A stretch of DNA of 64,000 nt from Dreissena polymorpha (taxonomy: Eukaryota > Mollusca > Bivalvia > Myida > Dreissenidae), in the NCBI RefSeq assembly GCF_020536995.1, contig NC_068369.1:22421060-22485059 (forward strand), written 5' to 3'. Below the pieces are notes generated by a model. It was not told where the DNA came from, made no database searches, and saw only the letters and a program-made list of their open reading frames with translations. Position numbers and translations under genes: made by a program. Below, one piece after another: positions 34,501-46,503 of the stretch (position 1 is the first letter of the stretch; each line of letters begins with the position of its first letter).

Positions 34501-35000
34501 AAAGATACGTTTTATGCCATTTCTGTAATAATGTACATGTATATATTTTTTTAAAGATGGATGCACTGTAATATTATTTTTTACATACATTGTTATATAT
34601 TGTCTGCCGAGGTATACATAAAACTACGTAAAGGGATTGAACCACGTCTGGAAGGACAAACACAATTATTTAGTGTTTCTTTGCCCATTTTAATACAAGG
34701 ACATTGAAGTGAGATTAGTCATATGTTATAATAATTTGCTGACACTGATAAGATCTTTAAATGTACTTGATGGTCGCAAATATTCGATAAAATGCTTGAA
34801 ATCGACCAGTCTGTTACGAGCAAAATCGAACCTGATCTCGATGTTTCATTCAGTCTGGCACTCCTGAAGACAGAATAAGTAGGGAAGTAAGTCCCAATTG
34901 CGTTATCGCAAACAATACGTATGGTTGTTGTTGTCCGGGACGTATTATTGCAGGCGCAGATGCATGTCCAATAAAATATTATGGATGCCGTATTTAGTTT

Positions 35001-35230
35001 TTAACCCATTTATGTCTTGTGTACTCTCCAATCTTTCTAAATTGGATCAATTTATTTCCAAAATTAGGGATGTCTAGTATATTTATTTCTGTATCTATAA
35101 TATTTCTTACAGAAATTCTTTTAGGCAAACAGCGCAGACCCTGATGAGACGCTGCATCATGCGGCATCTCATCTGGGTCTACGCTTTTTGCCATGCCTTT
35201 TTTCTAGACCCCTGGCATAAATAGGTTAAA
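35001..35230. mobile_element. TTAA-flanked MITE, copy 1
   Basis: Ends are TTAACCCATTTATG and, in reverse, TTAACCTATTTATG. The centre has a palindrome around GCTGCATCATGCGGC. Related copies are at 45552-45757 and 52271-52498. TTAA at both edges suggests a piggyBac-like target. About 225 bp, no coding capacity. Confidence 0.8.
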
Positions 35231-36255
35231 CCTTTTTCATCTGCATGTACATTCATCTAAACCCTGTGTTGTTTTTCTCGAAGCTCTTGCCAAATAAAGG
35301 GTTCGAAAAGAGGTACATTTACGATAATATAAAACATTAAGAGCAACCGCAGTCGGCCCAATGAAACGTTTCGCATGTCTAAAACATTTCCGATATTATA
35401 TAATGATTGTAATGCAAGATATATACGATACTACATGTGTATACATTATGATTCAGGTTAGGTTTTTTTTACAGATGTCTAAACGTTTTGGTAGCGTCAT
35501 TAGGGTCAACTAAATATCTGAACTAAATCTGGTGTGTTTGATGTTGAAATGACGTTATCGTGGTTACTGCAGCTTATGTTTGGCATTTGCATTGAAGTTG
35601 CTGCTATGGTAGCAGTGGAGGAGTTCGTTCGAAGAACCACAGTGACGTCAAAGACGAATGTGGGTCAAGCCTGAGATTCAGAGACGACCTCTTTACGGGC
35701 AAGACGAGACCCGATGTCGAGACTTATTTGCGTCTCAAGTCCGAGTTGTTTCAAGTACAAGAGTCGGGCCTCGCATTCAAATGAGTCAAGAGTGAGCATA
35801 AGTTGTCTGACACACTTATTGGTGTACTTATTTACTTATATACTAGTCACATAAGAGACCGAATGATCCCGAATGTTGTTCGAATTAAAATTTGAAGTGC
35901 ATTTGGACTTATTCGAACTTTTACAGTGCGTTTGGACTTATTTGAAATGCGTTTGTAAAAATGTATTTCTAAGCATTCTGCGTGCATTCATTTCAACCAC
36001 CGAATTACGTTTGTTTTTTACAATACAGCGCCTAGTACCTAAACTAAAAATAATGATCTTCGTGATAATGCTGAATTACAAATTTAAGAGTGACTTAGAC
36101 CGTTACATTTTAGAGATATGATTTCAAGCGCCTTATACACGTTCGTGTTTTCAGTAGACGACCTCCTCTGAGCATTGGCATAAAGCTGGCCATCATATTG
36201 CGCTTCGTTGAAACATAAAACTCTTACTATTCACTTGCGTTTTACTTTCGAGTGG
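35231..36255. other. non-coding stretch
   Basis: No gene or repeat was recognised. The 82-residue open frame at 35873 has no family signal. Confidence 0.3.
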
Positions 36256-36998
36256 CTAATAACACGATATCCCTGTTTGCGCCGTATGTGAATGTGCAAA
36301 CGTGTGTTCTCCAAAACAGGGCGTCTTGTTACAAAGGCTCGCAAACCCATCAGCCACAAGCCAATTGACAAGGTCATTTTATTGAGGAAATGAACACTGT
36401 TGTTTTTAAATGTTGCATATACATGTTTGTTTGATGTTTTGTTTTAACTGTCCGATAGTTTTTCACTGTTTGTAGTAAAGACATTTCATAGTGTTTTGAT
36501 GCATTTTTGTGCATCTCTGATTAATTCTGCAAACTAGGAAATGTGAATGAAAAATTAACTCAGAATCCTAATTTGTGTGCTTTATTTTATCCACATTTTT
36601 AAATGTATATTAAACATCAAACGATAATAATTCGGCTACAGACGCTAAAATGCAAACAACAAATTGTGCAATTATCCAATATAAGAGATGCGGATTCGTT
36701 AAAACACATGACCCTCTTAACGTCAAACTGAAAGGGCAAAAACATGTTTATATTAGGTCACTTTCAGCTTAAAAATTAAAACAGAATGAACAAAGAAACA
36801 CACCAATTTTTACGAGCTATATGACGCGAACGTAATATTACTTACTCTTAAACATTTAAACTACCTAAGGCGTTTCGGTTAACCGGGTAATAACCGGTTA
36901 CGGCAAACCGGGTAATAACCGGTTACGGCAAAAGGTTAACCGGTTAATGATTTTTGTAACCTTTTGCATCCCTACTAATAACACGATATCCCTGTTTG
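36256..36998. repeat. insertion-like segment flanked by a 24-bp direct repeat; AACCGGTT cluster at its end
   Basis: An identical 24-bp sequence beginning CTAATAACACGATATCCC occurs at 36256-36279 and 36975-36998. The right part of the enclosed ~695 bp (36876-36949) has AACCGGTT exactly three times (36892, 36917, 36938) plus AACCGGGT variants, and ends with TTTTGCATCCCTA next to the repeat. In reverse that end reads TAGGGATGCAAAAGG, a terminus style seen in hAT elements. Grainyhead/CP2 proteins bind AACCGGTT, so a regulatory reading is also possible. Confidence 0.5.
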
Positions 36999-37222
36999 TG
37001 TCTTCTGTGAGTCGTGCCAAAGTGGAAAAGTGCAAGGACAATGTTTTCAGAACACCGCCAACATCGGAAGAATGGCGTGAAGTGAAAGCGGTGGTCTGAG
37101 AGAACTGTGGAACTAATCACACTGCTGAAGAGCAATCTACGTGAATGATGTGGCCAGCAAGAAGTTTGGTTCACCTGGTTCCAACTCACGCTGTGGTATT
37201 TTCAACGATTCTCAGCTGCCAC

Positions 37223-37873
37223 TAGTCCATATAAACGGACTCCCAGAGCCTTTGATAATTTTTGCTATGGCGGCTCTGGGAGTCCATATGCACCCCTATA
37301 TAAACATGGACGCAGTTCAGCGAAGAGAATCCGTGCGCTTCACTAAACAGACGTCGTTCGAGACATATTGATAAAAATAATGAATAAACTTAATAAACAT
37401 GTTAAATTTACCTGAACGGCAACGTACGGACGTTATCCTTTGCATGCACCCTAATCAATACGACAATGTCTCAACACACTATTCTCGATGACATTTTTAT
37501 GTTGAAATTTGAAACAGTTTTTCTGTATCGAATATTCGATATCGTTGTCGACTTTAATAGGCTCCATCACATAACCCGACGTGCACAATATTGGTGTACT
37601 CATACCTAACCAATATTGGGTAAATTTTCCAATATGGCGGATACAGCGTACGGAAGAAAAAGTCAATAAAAAGCAATTATTTATTGCTTTAATGGTACCA
37701 TTTGGATGAGTTTGTGGTTTAGACAGGTAAACTTTAATAAGTTCTTGTAGTTTCAGTGTTCCTTAGCCCTTGCATTGTTGATAACATTTTGCACCCATGG
37801 ACAAGAGAGAGCGTATTGCAACTCATAGCAGCCCATTGGGTTATAAAGCTTAGAGTTGAACCATTGCAACTAA
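37223..37873 (-). repeat. inverted-pair repeat, right copy
   Basis: Reverse-complement partner of 31919-32553. At its inner end a hairpin has arms GGACTCCCAGAGCC (37236 on) and GGCTCTGGGAGTCC (37271 on) around a 21-bp loop. A CAATATGGCGG box lies at about 37632. Confidence 0.7.
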
Positions 37874-37979
37874 GCTGCCACAGACCCTTAAGCGCAATAC
37901 AGTAGGTTTCACAGAGTCGGATTCTTTGCCTCATGACGAACAGAACAACGCTATTCAACCCGCATTATATTCGTTACCC

Positions 37980-39640
37980 GGTACAAATAAACGAATCAAA
38001 GCTACATATGCTCTGATTAAGTCACATTCATTAACAACACGGTTCGCGTAAGTTGGAAAAAAAACATACAAATGTATTTTAACATTCGCTTAAAATTAAG
38101 CAGATTAGTTTTTTTTGGATTACATGACTTATTCATGAAAATGATGATACAATATATCTATAATCAATGACTTGTTAATAGCACAACACTTGATCAAGAG
38201 CTTTGTATTTATACCGCTAAGGGCAGTATGTATTAATAAATATGTTCACCGTATCTTCACTTTATCAAGGTGCACTTGTATGGTACTCACACATTTAATT
38301 ACTTTAGCACCATATTCTGATTATTCCAAGCCTTTCGCGTAAGCAAGCCAACATCTAAATGTGTTTGGTCCCAAAACATTCAACTCAAGGAATTGGTATT
38401 AACTTCCTGATGCTTCAGATAAAATTTTGCATAAGTTGTCACGTGAGTTCATGGATAGGCGGGTTTTGTTTCATGTGGTTTGCTAGCTTATTTCGCAATA
38501 TTCCGATTGCGTGTTTAGATCTCTATCATGTGAAGCTTTGAAATAGTTCATTATGTTTTGGTGTTTGTTAAATCACGATAAGAATTTATAACTTCCCTGT
38601 ATTTGTATGTTGTCAATTAGTTTTGAAGACAAAAATACTCTGAATGGGTGTTTATTGAATGACTTGACATAATGTTTGTAATGTCTGATTTGAATAAAAG
38701 ATAAAAGAAGATCACATAAGAACTAGCAATTGAGTTCATTAGGTTAATGAAACACTTCCACAACATACGCGTTTCAACCTGTTTACTTCTAATATGTTAT
38801 ATTCGTTACTCGGTACAACTGAACGAATGAAAACTTCATGCTCTTATGACGTCACACGTTTACAGCATTTTTAAGTACATGTACTTTAAAACATTATATT
38901 CAGAAACTTAAATCAAATGTGCTTACTCGCAATTCTTCGGAGGCTTAGCGGTAAGGGTAAGAGGGTAAGTGGTAGATTATTACACAAGGCTGTGTTCTAC
39001 ATAGGACACCTTTGCAATCTCTCGCCCTCGGGCTTAATCTCTTGGGCCAATACTGTCGCAGGTGTGCCAATACGGGAACATGACATCCGGTGAATTAAAC
39101 AACATAAACACTTCTTTTTGTTATAATAATGATGACATTCTTATAAAAACATACATAATGAAATCTGTTAATAAATATTCCAGTTTTAGAATACAGTTCG
39201 ACAACATGTTTTTGTTATCAATTTAACAGCTTATTTAAACAAGTATGTACATTTTAATTTCAACAAGCAATTGCGATACATTAAAAGATTTTTTAAGTTT
39301 GTATTCTCTGAAACATGAAAATTTGCGCATCTCTATTAAACTGCAATGTTTCCGATGCTGATATTTATGCCAGGAAAACATGTCAAAACCCATCTTATCT
39401 AACTACGCCGAGTAAAAATAGATTGTCTATGATTTTTGATTTTCATGAACCGTTTGGAAGTTTTCATGAAATTTTGACAACTTTATATGATATGGTATCT
39501 GAGAATCTAAAGCACATGTATCAAACTTAACGTTTTTTTATCCATCGTTGCATGCAATTTTGAAAAAGTACTGGTTAAAGCGCATTTTCACTTTACTTAA
39601 CCAGTAGTCTTGACGACTTTCGGGGCACCACAGGTGGCCT
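37980..39640. other. non-coding stretch
   Basis: No gene was recognised. Short open frames at 38359 and 39315 have no family signal. A repeated phrase ATATTCGTTAC(c/t)CGGTACAA occurs at 37968 and 38801, suggesting two copies of an old repeat. Confidence 0.35.
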
Positions 39641-39649
39641 AGTAACCAG

Positions 39650-41090
39650 ATCTCTCAATTCCACTCGTCTATCGGATATTCTTCGCTAAGCAGTTTTGTG
39701 AGCGCTACTATGGTTTGTCTGACTTTGGCGAGAATTTCAGGCTTCAATCCTGTATCTGTGACTCCCAGAAGTTTGAAGCTGTTTACGGTTTCTAGCATCT
39801 CGTCACGGACCCTGATGTCACTGCTGATGCCCTTGATATTTTCGGCCATCAGTTTGGTCTTCGCTGCACTAATATGTATTCCGAAGGTTTTATAGGTTTT
39901 GCCCAATCGTTCCACAAGGCTCTCTAACTCCTTTCGTCAAGACCATCTATGTCATCAGCACAACATAAGTTTGTGATTGGTCTACCACCAATGCTGACTG
40001 TCCCCTCGTGTTCTTCCAAGGCGTCAGGCAAGATTCTCTCCATGAAGATATTGAAAAGGGTGGGAGAGAGCAAACAGCCTTGTCTCATTCCGACTTTGGT
40101 TTTGAACCAGTCCCATATGCTGCTGTTGAAGTAGACAGCACTGGTGGCTTTGTGAACACCAAAGAGGTGTTCGATGAATCGGGTAAGATTAGCATTGATG
40201 TAGTACAGTCTCGTGGTAGCCTAAATGCTGCATAACATACCCTGTCAACTTCCTTTTTGAAACCAACGAAGAAAAAGTTGAAGTCATGTTGGTGTTGCAA
40301 TTAACTCTCGCATAGTGCCATGAGATTGAAGACCTGCTCTTTTATGCTACGCCCTTGTCTGAAGCCTGCCTGCTTTTCAGCGATGATCTTTTCCGCTTGA
40401 TGCTTCAATTTGTTCACCAAACTCTTTAGCATGACCTTGCTGGGGTGACTGATGAGGCAGATATGTAGTTCTTGCATAGCTTTAAGTTTCCTTTCTTGGG
40501 GAGGGTGATGATGACTGATTGCGTCCATGGTGTGGGCCATTCCTTGTCTGCCAGATCTTGTTGCAGATGGTCAGTAAAGCGCTGGTCATCACGTCCACCT
40601 TGCCTGCACCAGCTCTCCGGGATGTTGTTCATTCCTGCATTCCTGCTGATTGCCCTTCTTCATCGATCTGATCGCTGCTTTCACTTCTTTACGAATGATG
40701 AGATGGTCGCCGTTGTATAGTCAGAAAGTTTCCATCTTTGAAATGGATTGGGTGGTTCATCCTTGCTCTGTGCTTGTCAGATCTTTCACCAAATGGTATG
40801 CTTTCTTGGTGTTGTTGTTCTTCACGTTTTTATCAATGTTCTGGCACGGTTCTTCAATCCATTTCCCCTTTTCCATGTTCATGCTTTCATTGATTTCTTG
40901 GTTTACTGCTCTGTACTGTCTGGCATACCGCTCGTCTTATACTTTAGCCCTCCTGCCTCCACTTTTTGACGATGCTGCAAAGCATCGTCTAAGTTATCAT
41001 ACCATTGAAAAAATCTCCACAATGGCCACTTATGTACAAGACCGAGCCAGTCTGATGAAGATAGCTCGATTTTTCTAATCGGCATACCTC
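39650..41090 (-). pseudogene. degraded LINE reverse transcriptase
   Basis: Minus-strand pieces follow the order of a molluscan APE/RTE-like non-LTR reverse transcriptase. From high to low coordinate: KAAIRSMKKGN near 40680, ITLPKKGNLKLCKNY near 40510, LISHPSKVMLKSLVNKLK with AEKQAGFRQGRS near 40380, then LNCCADDID-like sequence (family LRFADDID) near 39950 and AAKTKLMAENIKG with SFKLLGVTD near 39800. The catalytic FADD appears as CADD. The segment between the two RT halves has lost most of its reading sense, and several frame changes and stops occur. Only about 480 residues' worth is present; the endonuclease half is missing. Confidence 0.8.
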
Positions 41091-41427
41091 GCTGATTATC
41101 ATTGATAAAGGTAAATATAAATAGAACAGCTTATCCTGGGGAAACAGATTCAATAAGTGTATCAAAACGTTAATTTTAAATTAGTAATTTTAAATAAGTA
41201 ATTTTACATCCATTTTATTTTTATGGACCAATGAAACAATTTTATATTTTATCTATTTTGTTTGATATTTGTTCTCGATTTTGTAAATAAATTGCGAATG
41301 AAAACATGTAAAATTAACGTTTTACGCGATCAAAAACCTAAAGAATGCGAACAATTTCGAACCTGCAAATTGAAAACGCTGCACTGCTATGATATATATA
41401 GATAAAACAACATTTCATTGCGTAATT
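41091..41427. other. non-coding AT-rich stretch
   Basis: No gene or distinct repeat was seen. Confidence 0.3.
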
Positions 41428-41505
41428 GTCCGTCCCGCTGACGCAGTGGTAAGGACGTTTGCTTTTTCACCTCTACGACACCGGTTCGATTCTCGCTTCC
41501 GGCGC
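41428..41505 (+). repeat. tRNA-like SINE head
   Basis: Contains an A-box-like GCTGACGCAGTGGTAAGG and a B-box GGTTCGATTCTC at typical pol III spacing. The acceptor ends do not pair and there is no proper anticodon arm, so it is a tRNA-derived SINE head or tRNA relic, not a working tRNA gene. Confidence 0.55.
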
Positions 41506-42185
41506 AATATTATTTTTGTCTGTTTTGTGGTGTGGTCACCATTCCGGACAGGTGTTTTTTTCCGGATAATCCTCCCCCCCCCCCCCGCAGCTTAAGACCA
41601 TATAAAAATATAAAAAGTATTTCAGTACAAAAAAATATCTGGAAATTGCAGCTATCATTCAAAATTCGCCCCAACTGTCGTCAATCTTATCTTATTTGGT
41701 TGGAGTGCTGGACACACTCCGGGTCCTTACATTATGCAGCCTAAGCGCGGAGGTAACTCATTACCTTGGAAAAACACAAATACACACACTGGGTGCAGCC
41801 AAGGCACGTATAGACTCAAACAAGGCGACAAACTCATGTGCGGGCACAATCATTTTAAGTTTACATATTGAATACGATATTCTAACAGAAATTACACAAC
41901 CACCAAAGTGTACATACCATGTTTGATATTTCGTTCGATTGTTAGATTTCAGCATATACATGTATAAGGTCATATCGCTTTGATTAGTTAACTTTTCCAT
42001 ATGTTCCTGGGCGAACTCGGATAGTCAAGTGCTCATACGATTGAGCTCACCTGGTCCGGCTATGTGCTCATACCTACTTTCGAGAATCACCATGAAGGTT
42101 TTGCCATACTTAATGAGCAAGAATGTGACCCGCCTTCCAGTTTCGCTCAATGGGTCAAGATACCCACGGGTACTATTTCCCCGTA
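41506..42185. other. non-coding stretch, poly-C tract
   Basis: A run of C with few breaks lies at 41571-41587. No gene was recognised. Confidence 0.3.
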
Positions 42186-42305
42186 CCCATAAACTTTTTT
42201 GGTACCAAAAATGTTTCTTACCCAAATTTATTTCGTACCAATTTTTTTTATACCCAAAATTTTCGTACCCACATTTTTTCGTACCCAAAATGTTCGTATC
42301 AACAT
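42186..42305. repeat. tandem TTCGTACCCAAAAT units
   Basis: Six or so imperfect 16-20 bp units based on TTTCGTACCCAAAATTTT, ending near 42300. The GTACC boxes are separated by T- and A-rich runs, recalling the palindrome clusters and MULE termini elsewhere in the window. No inverted partner was found. Confidence 0.6.
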
Positions 42306-43690
42306 ACACAATGTGGTGATATAGATAAACTTAAATTGATTTTCTATATCTATCCTCTTCAAAAGCATCGTCACACCAGTACTGTCAGTACTTTGATTAT
42401 AACACAGTTCAAGTGCATCAGTTGTGACCAAGGGCTTTTTGAGCGATGATTGCCAATGATATTACTGGCTGTTTCAGTGGCTCTTGTGTTGAATGTTTCA
42501 AACAACGTGTCATTTTCTGTGTCGGCAGCGTCTACGATGGTGAGAGAAGAGCTGCAAATTTCAATCGTATCATTGCTTGGAAGGCTTTTGCTGCTTTTCA
42601 GGTGTAGCTTGAATGTCGGCCACTGGAGAGCTCTGTGTCTTGTTAACACTAGAGCGGAAGCGCCTTTCACAATAATAGTTTATCGGGTTATTATGTTATT
42701 AATTCTGGGTTGTCCCGTGTGGCTATTATTGATGTTGTGTGAGGGTCAAACGTTTTTGCTAGCATGAAGTCGTTGTAACTGGAAAATTCCACTTTATGTT
42801 TGCACTTTATGTTCGTTTACATACCAGTTGTAAATCAGTCTGTAGCTTTATTACAAATCACTCTTGTCAACACTGGTATAGATGCACCAGCTTATGTCGC
42901 TAGAAAATAATATTCGGAAAAGCAAGTTTTACTTTTAATAAGCATTTGTATTGTATATGTAATATGTTTTGTTTTCTTCCATTGTAAAATTTATAAAGCA
43001 CAAATATATACGGGTAGTATTGTAGATCAGTGGTCTCTAAAGTGACTTGTTTCATGTAATGGACCCAAAACGTGTGCGGTATGTACCATTTTTTGACACA
43101 AACTGAATCAGTTTTACCTCTTCAATTATTCAGTATTGTAAGACACGATAACAGTGCTGTCGGACTTCGTTTACGATGACACGGTAGTTCTCACGCACTG
43201 CTGCCACTGCTGTTTATAGTTGGGCAACCTCTAGACAACACAAGGCGATATCTTCCCATGATTTGTTTGTATTATGCAATGTCACACCAAGCTACTGTCA
43301 TCATATAATCAATGGCATTGCACAATGAACAAGATGCTATCTCTGGTGTTTTTGACATGTTGTTTTACAAGCAAATGGCCAATTAAAACCTGCAGATTGT
43401 GAGGGTTCATTTAGTTTGAATAAAATGTGTTAGCCGTGGGTGTTACTTTGTTTGTTTAATCATAATGTATACTCTTTGGATATAAAACAATTGTTTACAA
43501 AATCGATATTTAAATTAATAAGTGAACAAATCTCTTGAAACTCACTTTTTGAAAATTGTATTTGTTTAAGGGATAATTGTAAGCTTTAAAGCAAATTGGA
43601 ATTTTTTATTGAAAAGGTTGTTAAGTTTTCATATTTTCAGTATATTCGGTAATAAAATAGTACTGGGTACAGGTACCAGGTAACTACCAG
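42306..43690. other. no recognised gene
   Basis: A 99-residue minus-strand open frame (42371-42670) has balanced composition and could be an exon fragment, but no family was recognised and no good splice borders were found. The remainder is AT-rich and featureless. Confidence 0.3.
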
Positions 43691-43696
43691 TTAACT

Positions 43697-43819
43697 ATAA
43701 ATAACGCAAGTAGATTGATCATCATTGTCACGTAGTCAAGCCAGGAATGCAAATTGTGCATTCGTAGTGCATTGTATATATTTTATATATAAAATGATCA
43801 ATCTACTTGCGTTATTTAT
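43697..43819. repeat. perfect 26-bp inverted repeat around a 71-bp loop
   Basis: The left arm ATAAATAACGCAAGTAGATT plus GATCAT (43697-43722) is exactly complementary to 43794-43819. The loop is AT-rich. This could be a very small MITE or a hairpin RNA source. Confidence 0.8.
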
Positions 43820-44089
43820 CGTGTGTATATCGTTATGTCACCTATTTTCACGATGAACTTTCGATTTCACATCGCGAAATTTTATTACCGTATATATAGA
43901 GGATATTTGTTGGATTCGGTGGATTATCGATTTTAATTCACGAGTGATCAAAGAAAATAATATTATCACGAGTGGCGCATCCACGAGTAAAAATATATTT
44001 TTTTCTATGATCACGAGTTTCTTTTTATTGTATGCTTTTTTTTCACAGGTTATATACATTGTTAAAGAGTTTAACTTAAGAATTTCACT

Positions 44090-44220
44090 GGGATAATGAC
44101 GTCATTTCGTAAAAAAATGACGTCATTTCACAGTTATCGATAATTTACACTGATAATTTTCACTGTTTTAAACAGTGAAATTGTCAGTTTTAATTCACTG
44201 ATATTTCTCAATTAACCACC
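44090..44220. promoter_or_regulatory. paired TGACGTCA (CRE-type) sites and a small palindrome
   Basis: ATGACGTCATTTC occurs twice, 22 bp apart (44097 and 44119), followed by CACTGTTTTAAACAGTG, a perfect 17-bp palindrome, near 44160. TGACGTCA is the CREB/ATF consensus. No gene start is evident nearby, so it may equally be part of a repeat. Confidence 0.4.
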
Positions 44221-45551
44221 GGAAAGCATAAAATAAAAACTAATAATTGTAAAAAAATACGGTATTTTAGAACTTTTCTTTTTCGTCGTTTGTGGTCGAC
44301 TGTCAATTTAAGCTGTCAGTATTGTTTTCTCTAATATGGTTATTTGAATATAAATAATGGTCCAAAATGCAATTAAGAATTGTGTTTGTACATGTATAAA
44401 GAAATGTTTGACCGGAGTTTTTCAGTGTACTTAAAATAAGTGTCTATATCCGTTCAGAATACAACGTTTACGTAACTATGCAACAATGGTAATTATATAG
44501 AGTTGTTACATGTATCTGAGTCATCTCGTGTTTGCATCTGTTTACATTTTGCATCTCATGATTGTACAGAATACTGCCTAGCATGCTATGCCGAATCAAT
44601 AAGATTGTGTTGCCATTAAACATGTTACATATTGTAAATTTAACTACAATATACCGAACGTTCAAGTATATATATCAGTTTCCATGTGTATTTTATTCAA
44701 GCTGTTTTACTAAAAATACGATCTCTAGTTTTTCCGCTGTGTGTTCAAAGAAGCAATGAAAATCACTATAAACACATCTGAACAGTGTCTCTTACTCTTT
44801 TTACTTAAAAACCTTTATTGATGCTTGACGCATGAAGTGCTGTTAATGTTTTTTTTAATCTTTCGATAGTACACGATATACAAACAAATGGCAACGAGTA
44901 CTTATTTATTCAACTATAAATGTGTCTTCAGAGAAAACGATTTATTTAAAAATAATTGCGTGGTACTCGACCGAAAGTTATCAGTTGAGATGACTTAAGT
45001 AGACACTTTCATTTTCCTACTTAAATTGGAAGTAAATATTATTGTTGGTTTGAGAAAATTAAATGTCATTATTTGATAATCGTAAACGCTCGCACACTTT
45101 TTGTTGTCCTCTTTTACGAGAATGTTAATTAAACGAAGAACCTGTGATTTTCAAGTCCAGTTGTTTTAGCCGCTAAATAATATATAATAAATATACATAT
45201 ATTTGCTAATACATGTTTACTAGATAAAAGATAAATAACATGTTCCGTTGTATGTTATTATGTTCATCATTGTTTAAAACAAATGAAGAATTGCCCATTC
45301 GTCGATTGTATCAAATTAATTACTGAACATGAAGCCATTTTGCATACCATTTACATTTTGCTTTCAATGCCAGAATAATACTTTCTTATGCAAACGCAAT
45401 TTCAATTGCATTTCTCATCTGCACGCTAATCAAAGTATGCCGTAAGCACATTGCACATCCATCTAAGAGATGGGACGCTTCAAAAAGGACATGGCGACAT
45501 ATTGACACATTTTATCCCTTTGTTATGCTAACAAAAATTAATTACCCTGTA
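44221..45551. other. non-coding AT-rich stretch
   Basis: No gene or clear repeat was seen; short open frames at 44468 and 44562 lie opposite each other and have no family signal. Confidence 0.3.
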
Positions 45552-45757
45552 TTAACCCATTTATGTCTAGCGTCTAAAAACAGGCCTTGGCAAACAGCGT
45601 AGACCCAGATGGGACGCCGCATGATGCGCTGTTTGCTTAAAGGAATTTCTGTAAAAATATTCTAAATATAGAAATAAATATACTAGACATCCCTAATTTT
45701 GGAAATAAAGTGATCCAATTTAGAAGGATGGGAGTCCACTAGGCATAAATGGGTTAA
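45552..45757. mobile_element. TTAA-flanked MITE, copy 2
   Basis: Ends TTAACCCATTTATGTCTAG and, in reverse, TTAACCCATTTATGCCTAG. It has lost part of the central palindrome present in the copies at 35001 and 52271 and is in the opposite orientation to them. Confidence 0.8.
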
Positions 45758-45892
45758 TCAAACAGTGTCTATCTTACGCATGTCGATAGGTTATTAATAC
45801 GCTTCATTTATTTATAACCTCTTTAAACATGCAAGTCTTGATACAAAAAGTATGTAGCCCTCTGCACGTTGATTGGCTGGCATCTCCGTCAC

Positions 45893-46503
45893 AAAAGTAT
45901 GAACACACCGGCGTGACCATCTATTGGCCACTTTCAGTCAAGTATGCACGAACACACCGGAGTGACCATCTATTTGCCACTGTCAATCAAGTATGAACGA
46001 ACACACCGGAGTGACCATCTATTCGCCACTTTCAATCAAGTATGAACGGACACACCGGCTTGACCATCTATTTGCCACTTTCAGTCAAGTATGAACGAAC
46101 AAACCGGCGTAGCCATCTATTGGCCACTTTCAGTCAAGTATGAACGAACACACCGGCGTGACCATCTATTGGCCACTTTCTTTCAAGTATGAACGAACAC
46201 ACCGGCTTGACCATATATTGGCCACTTTCAGTCAAGTATGAACGAACACACCGGAGTGACCATCTATTTGCCACTTTCAATCAAGTATGAACGAACACAC
46301 CGGCGTGACCATCTATTGGCCACTTTCAGTCAAGTATGAACGAACACACCGGCGTGACCATCTATTGGCCACTTTCAGTCAAGTATGAACGAACACACCG
46401 GCGTGACCATCTATTGGCCACTTTCAGTCAAGTATGAACGAACACACCGGCGTGACTATCTACTGGCCACTTTCAGTCAAGTATGAACGAATACACCGGC
46501 GTG
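45893..46503. repeat. 49-bp satellite, about 12.5 copies
   Basis: The unit starts TCAAGTATGAACGAACACAC, continues CGGCGTGACCATCTATTGG and ends CCACTTTCAG. Eleven full units and two partial ones are present, with a few substitutions each. The last unit stops abruptly at the terminus of a MULE copy at 46504. Confidence 0.95.

Noticed and set aside
40472-41078. Plus-strand frames over 40.4-41.1 kb
   Set aside because: Antisense shadows of the degraded minus-strand LINE.
41428-41505. Functional tRNA gene
   Set aside because: A and B boxes are present but the acceptor stem and anticodon arm do not form.
42371-42670. 99-residue minus-strand open frame
   Set aside because: Composition is plausible but no family, start context or splice borders could be recognised.
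45893-46503. CRISPR-like array
   Set aside because: The 49-bp units are contiguous with no unique spacers, so this is a satellite.
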